From contig JAUYBJ010000204.1 in the NCBI GenBank assembly GCA_030693155.1, positions 1 to 64,000 on the forward strand: a DNA stretch of 64,000 nucleotides. The letters are read 5' to 3'. Below are positions 60,186-64,000 of the stretch, in pieces. Every line of letters begins with the position of its first letter. The first letter of the stretch is position 1. Both the position numbers and the translations under genes were made by a program. Below the pieces are notes generated by a model. The model did no database searches. It saw nothing but the letters and a program-made list of their open reading frames with translations, and was not told the origin of the DNA. Source of the stretch: Methylococcales bacterium. Lineage in GTDB: Bacteria; Pseudomonadota; Gammaproteobacteria; Methylococcales; Methylomonadaceae.

Positions 60186-63100
60186 CGTCAGTTTTTATTT
60201 GCGCTTTGATTGCCGACACGCTGGTAGTGTCATTCCAGCTCAGTTTGGATAATTGTTTGTAATAGTGATAGCGATTTTTTACATCTTGCTGCGCTTGGGC
60301 TAAAAAACGTTCCGCATCTTCGGGATGGCTTTGCCAGAGCATACTGAAACGGGTTTCGGTTTTGACGAAATCGCGGTACGGAATGGACGGTTCAGCCGAA
60401 TCCATCTGCATCGGATTTTTACCCAGTTTGATTTTGTTAGGATTAAAACGGAACAACGGCCAATGCCCGCTTTTCACTGCCAGATTTTGTTGGCGGTGAT
60501 TGTTGGACATATCGACACCATGCGCAATACAGGGCGCGTAAGCGATAATAATCGACGGGCCATCGTGGGCTTCGGCTTCGATAAACGCATTCAGGGTTTG
60601 AATATCTTTACCCGCATACGCCACATGAGCCACATACACATTAGCGTAATCCATTGCCAATAACGCGAGGTCTTTTTTCGCCGTCGATTTACCACCCGCA
60701 GAAAATTTTGCCACTGCACCCAGTGGTGTAGATTTTGACGTTTGTCCGCCCGTGTTGGAATACACTTCGGTATCTAGCACCAGAATATTGACATTACGCC
60801 CACTGGCTAAAACGTGATCCACACCACCAAAGCCGATGTCATACGCCCAGCCGTCACCGCCGATAATCCACACGCTTTTTTTGCAGAGATTATCAGCGAG
60901 ATGGATTAAACTTTTGGCGGCTGGCGTGTCTAGCTTGCTCAATTGTTGCTTAAGTTCAGCCACCCGTTCACGTTGTTCATGAATGCCAGCTTCATTGGAT
61001 TGGTCAGCATTTAAAATAGCCTCCACCAAATCACCATTCAGTGAGTCACGCAAACCAGTCAACAACTCCCGCGCCTGTTCCGCGTGTTTATCAATCGACA
61101 CCCGCATTCCCAAACCAAATTCCGCATTATCTTCAAACAAAGAATTATTCCATGCAGGCCCACGACCTTCGGTGTTTTTCGTCCACGGCGTAGTCGGTAA
61201 ATTACCGCCATAAATAGATGAACAACCCGTAGCATTGGCAATTACCATACGGTCGCCAAATAATTGTGAAGCCAGTTTTAAATACGGTGTTTCGCCACAA
61301 CCGACACACGCGCCAGAAAATTCAAACAGCGGCTGTAACACCATCGCGCCTTTAATGGTATTGGTTTTTATCAGCGTTCTATCGTATTCAGGAATATCCA
61401 AAAAGAAATCCCAGTTGTCGCGTTCAGCATCCACTAACTCAGGTTGCGGACTCATGTTTAACGCTTTACGACTGGCGTTGGATTTATCCCGAATCGGACA
61501 AATATCCACGCACAGCGTACAGCCCGTGCAGTCTTCGGGCGCAACTTGGTAAGTCATCGACAAACCCGCTGGAAAATCTTTCCCCAACATCGGCATGGAT
61601 TTGAAAGTCTCAGGCGTATCGCTTAGTAACTCAGTCGGATAAATTTTGCTGCGAATTGCCGCATGAGGACACACCATCGAGCATTTACCGCATTGGGTAC
61701 ATAAATCGGTTTCCCAGACAGGAATTTCCAACGCTAAATTGCGTTTTTCAAACGCTGCCGTACCGACTAGGAAAGTACCATCAATCGGCATTGCACTGAC
61801 GGGCAACAAATCGCCACGCCCTGCAATAATTTCGCCTGTCACCCGTCTGACAAATTCGGGCGCAGTGTCTTTTATTACCGAGACAATATCAAAGCCACTG
61901 CTAACCTGTGTCGGTACGGTAACTTGATGCAAACTTGCCAAGGTTTCATCAATCGCCTGAAAATTCAGTTCCACAATACGCTGACCTTTTTTACCATAGG
62001 TTTTTTCTACTGCGTGTTTAATAGCAGTAATCGCTTCATCCTGTGGCAACACACCAGAAATCGCAAAAAAGCAGGTTTGCATGATGGTATTAATGCGCTT
62101 ACCCATGCCCGTTTTTTCCGCGACTGCATACCCGTCAATCACATAAAAACGAATGTGTTTCGCCAGAATTTGCGCCTGCATTTTTGCGGGTAACGAATCC
62201 CAAACCGTTTCCACAGGTTCTTGTGAATTGAGCAAAAACACCGCATTATCCGCCGCGTTATCCAGCATATTGTAACGCTGTAAAAAAATCGTCTGATGAC
62301 AGCCGATAAAATTGGCATCGTTGTCGCTGATTAAATAACTGGATTGAATCGGCTGCGTGCCAAAGCGTAAATGCGACACCGTAACCGCGCCCGATTTTTT
62401 TGAGTCATAGACAAAATAACCCTGCGCGTGTAACTCGGTATCTTCGCCGATAATTTTGATGGTATTTTTATTTGCGCCCACCGTGCCATCACTGCCCAAA
62501 CCGTAGAACATCGCTTGAATGGTGTCGCTGTTTGCACCCGTGCGAAAACTCGCATCCCAGTCCAAACTGGTGTGCGTAACATCGTCATGAATACCGATGG
62601 TGAAATTATTTTTAGGCGAATCGTTTTTCAATTCATCGTACACCGCTTTAATCATCGCTGGTGTGAACTCTTTAGACGACAAGCCATAACGCCCACCGAC
62701 TATTTTCGGCAAGGTCGGAAACCTAGCACTGCCGCTGATAAAATCTTGCGCAATCGCGCCTAACACATCTTTATATAACGGCTCGCCGTCTGCACCTGGC
62801 TCTTTGGTTCTGTCCAGCACGGCGATTTTTTGTACCGAAGCAGGTAACGCGGCTAACAACGCGGCAGCATCCAACGGACGATATAAACGCACAATTAACA
62901 CGCCGACTTTTTCACCGTGCGTATTCAAATAATTCAGGGTTTCCGTCACCGTTTCCGCGCCTGAACCCATGATAACAATCACCCGCTCAGCATCCGCCGC
63001 GCCGCGATAATCGAATAAACGATACTGTCGCCCTGTGAGTTCAGCAAAGCGATTCATGGTATTTTGCACAATCTCAGGCAGGGCGTTATAAAACGCATTC

Positions 63101-63798
63101 ACCGTTTCCCGCGCCTGAAAATACACGTCTGGATTTTGTGCCGTGCCACGCAACACGGGATTATCGGGGGTCAGCGCACGGTTACGATGTGCCGCTACCC
63201 AATCTTCATTAATCATGGCGCGGATCACACCATCATCAATATCGACAATTTTCGCCACTTCATGCGAGGTTCTAAAACCATCAAAAAAGTGCATGAACGG
63301 CACGCGGCTTTCTAACGTTGCCGCATGAGCAATCAAGGCAAAATCCATTGCCTCTTGCGGCGAGTTGGAACACAACATCGCAAAGCCCGTCATCCGCGCC
63401 GACATCACATCGCTGTGATCGCCGAAAATAGACAAGCCCTGACACGCCAAAGAACGCGCAGCGATATGAAACACCGCTGGCGATAATTCGCCCGCAATTT
63501 TGTACATATTGGGCAACATCAATAATAAACCTTGCGAAGCAGTGAAGGTAGTTGCCAGTGAACCCGCTTGTAACGCGCCATGAATCGCCCCCGCTACACC
63601 CGCTTCACTCTGCATTTCAATCACTTGCGGCACCGTTCCCCACAAATTCGTTTGCCCTTTCGCCGACCATTCATCCGCCCATTCGCCCATATTCGAGGAC
63701 GGCGTAATCGGGTAAATCGCAATAACTTCATTAAGTTTATGCGCGATACTCGCCGCCGCTTGGTTGCCATCAATGGTAAGTGTTTGCTGCTTGTGCAT
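60160..63798 (-). CDS. nifJ: Pyruvate:ferredoxin/flavodoxin oxidoreductase
   Basis: MHKQQTLTIDGNQAAASIAHKLNEVIAIYPITPSSNMGEWADEW...; ferredoxin domain CTQCGKCSMVCPH, CTGCTLCVDICP; TPP domain. Start set to 63798. Confidence 0.96.
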   Translation of the reverse strand: MHKQQTLTIDGNQAAASIAHKLNEVIAIYPITPSSNMGEWADEWSAKGQTNLWGTVPQVIEMQSEAGVAGAIHGALQAGSLATTFTASQGLLLMLPNMYKIAGELSPAVFHIAARSLACQGLSIFGDHSDVMSARMTGFAMLCSNSPQEAMDFALIAHAATLESRVPFMHFFDGFRTSHEVAKIVDIDDGVIRAMINEDWVAAHRNRALTPDNPVLRGTAQNPDVYFQARETVNAFYNALPEIVQNTMNRFAELTGRQYRLFDYRGAADAERVIVIMGSGAETVTETLNYLNTHGEKVGVLIVRLYRPLDAAALLAALPASVQKIAVLDRTKEPGADGEPLYKDVLGAIAQDFISGSARFPTLPKIVGGRYGLSSKEFTPAMIKAVYDELKNDSPKNNFTIGIHDDVTHTSLDWDASFRTGANSDTIQAMFYGLGSDGTVGANKNTIKIIGEDTELHAQGYFVYDSKKSGAVTVSHLRFGTQPIQSSYLISDNDANFIGCHQTIFLQRYNMLDNAADNAVFLLNSQEPVETVWDSLPAKMQAQILAKHIRFYVIDGYAVAEKTGMGKRINTIMQTCFFAISGVLPQDEAITAIKHAVEKTYGKKGQRIVELNFQAIDETLASLHQVTVPTQVSSGFDIVSVIKDTAPEFVRRVTGEIIAGRGDLLPVSAMPIDGTFLVGTAAFEKRNLALEIPVWETDLCTQCGKCSMVCPHAAIRSKIYPTELLSDTPETFKSMPMLGKDFPAGLSMTYQVAPEDCTGCTLCVDICPIRDKSNASRKALNMSPQPELVDAERDNWDFFLDIPEYDRTLIKTNTIKGAMVLQPLFEFSGACVGCGETPYLKLASQLFGDRMVIANATGCSSIYGGNLPTTPWTKNTEGRGPAWNNSLFEDNAEFGLGMRVSIDKHAEQARELLTGLRDSLNGDLVEAILNADQSNEAGIHEQRERVAELKQQLSKLDTPAAKSLIHLADNLCKKSVWIIGGDGWAYDIGFGGVDHVLASGRNVNILVLDTEVYSNTGGQTSKSTPLGAVAKFSAGGKSTAKKDLALLAMDYANVYVAHVAYAGKDIQTLNAFIEAEAHDGPSIIIAYAPCIAHGVDMSNNHRQQNLAVKSGHWPLFRFNPNKIKLGKNPMQMDSAEPSIPYRDFVKTETRFSMLWQSHPEDAERFLAQAQQDVKNRYHYYKQLSKLSWNDTTSVSAIKAQIKTDGAKEQNNG

Positions 63799-63963
63799 AA
63801 GACGACCTCTGAGATGAAAGAATAAGTAATCACTGCTAAGTGTAGCCCTAATTTTTAAATGGTTAAACCAAAATAGTATGCGATGACTGCCAGTCCTTTG
63901 ACATGGATCAATCGCCAATACCCGAATTGGGTTGCGGCTCTTTCGAGACTGAAAGAATATTAT

Positions 63964-64000
63964 GTGGGAGAGGATTTAGCCGCGAGGCTAATGCCTCTCC
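63964..64000. repeat. Palindrome family 3 relative, cut by window edge
   Basis: GTGGGAGAGGATTTAGCCGCGAGGCTAATGCCTCTCC. Confidence 0.7.

Overview
The window looks like about 64 kb of gammaproteobacterial chromosome, possibly a methylotroph/methanotroph (a MxaJ/XoxJ-type periplasmic protein is present). It carries: (i) an edge-truncated IS630-type transposase and a frameshifted serine recombinase; (ii) a molybdate locus, modE <-> porin-modA-modB-modC-mop, with a well-matched ModE operator in the divergent intergenic region; (iii) a large Mo-nitrogenase region, all on the minus strand except one small gene: nifH-D-K-T-fdx-nifY-orf-LRV(FeS)-orf-Nif11-SIR2-like-nifF-Rieske, and iscA-nifU-nifS-nifV-cysE-TPR-nifW-nifZ-nifM-clpX-Grx/BolA-rseC, with two sigma54/NifA-type promoters read directly from the sequence; (iv) housekeeping genes (pilT/pilU paralogs, lysC, rmuC, alaS, recX, recA, hldD, hldE, gmhA, msbA, ribF, gloB); (v) signalling and accessory genes, including a MASE1-PAS-GGDEF-EAL gene with apparent internal deletions; (vi) nifJ. 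The most unusual large-scale pattern is the density and diversity of palindromic or terminal-inverted-repeat elements: at least eight sequence families, sitting at many gene junctions of the nif region and elsewhere. Other highlights are a Grx-BolA fusion, a PilT-like ATPase with a duplicated N-terminal domain, a putative Mo-regulated outer-membrane porin, unannotated small ORFs in the nif operon, and a palindromic element translated inside recX. All functional calls come from reading the translated sequences; no database search was run.
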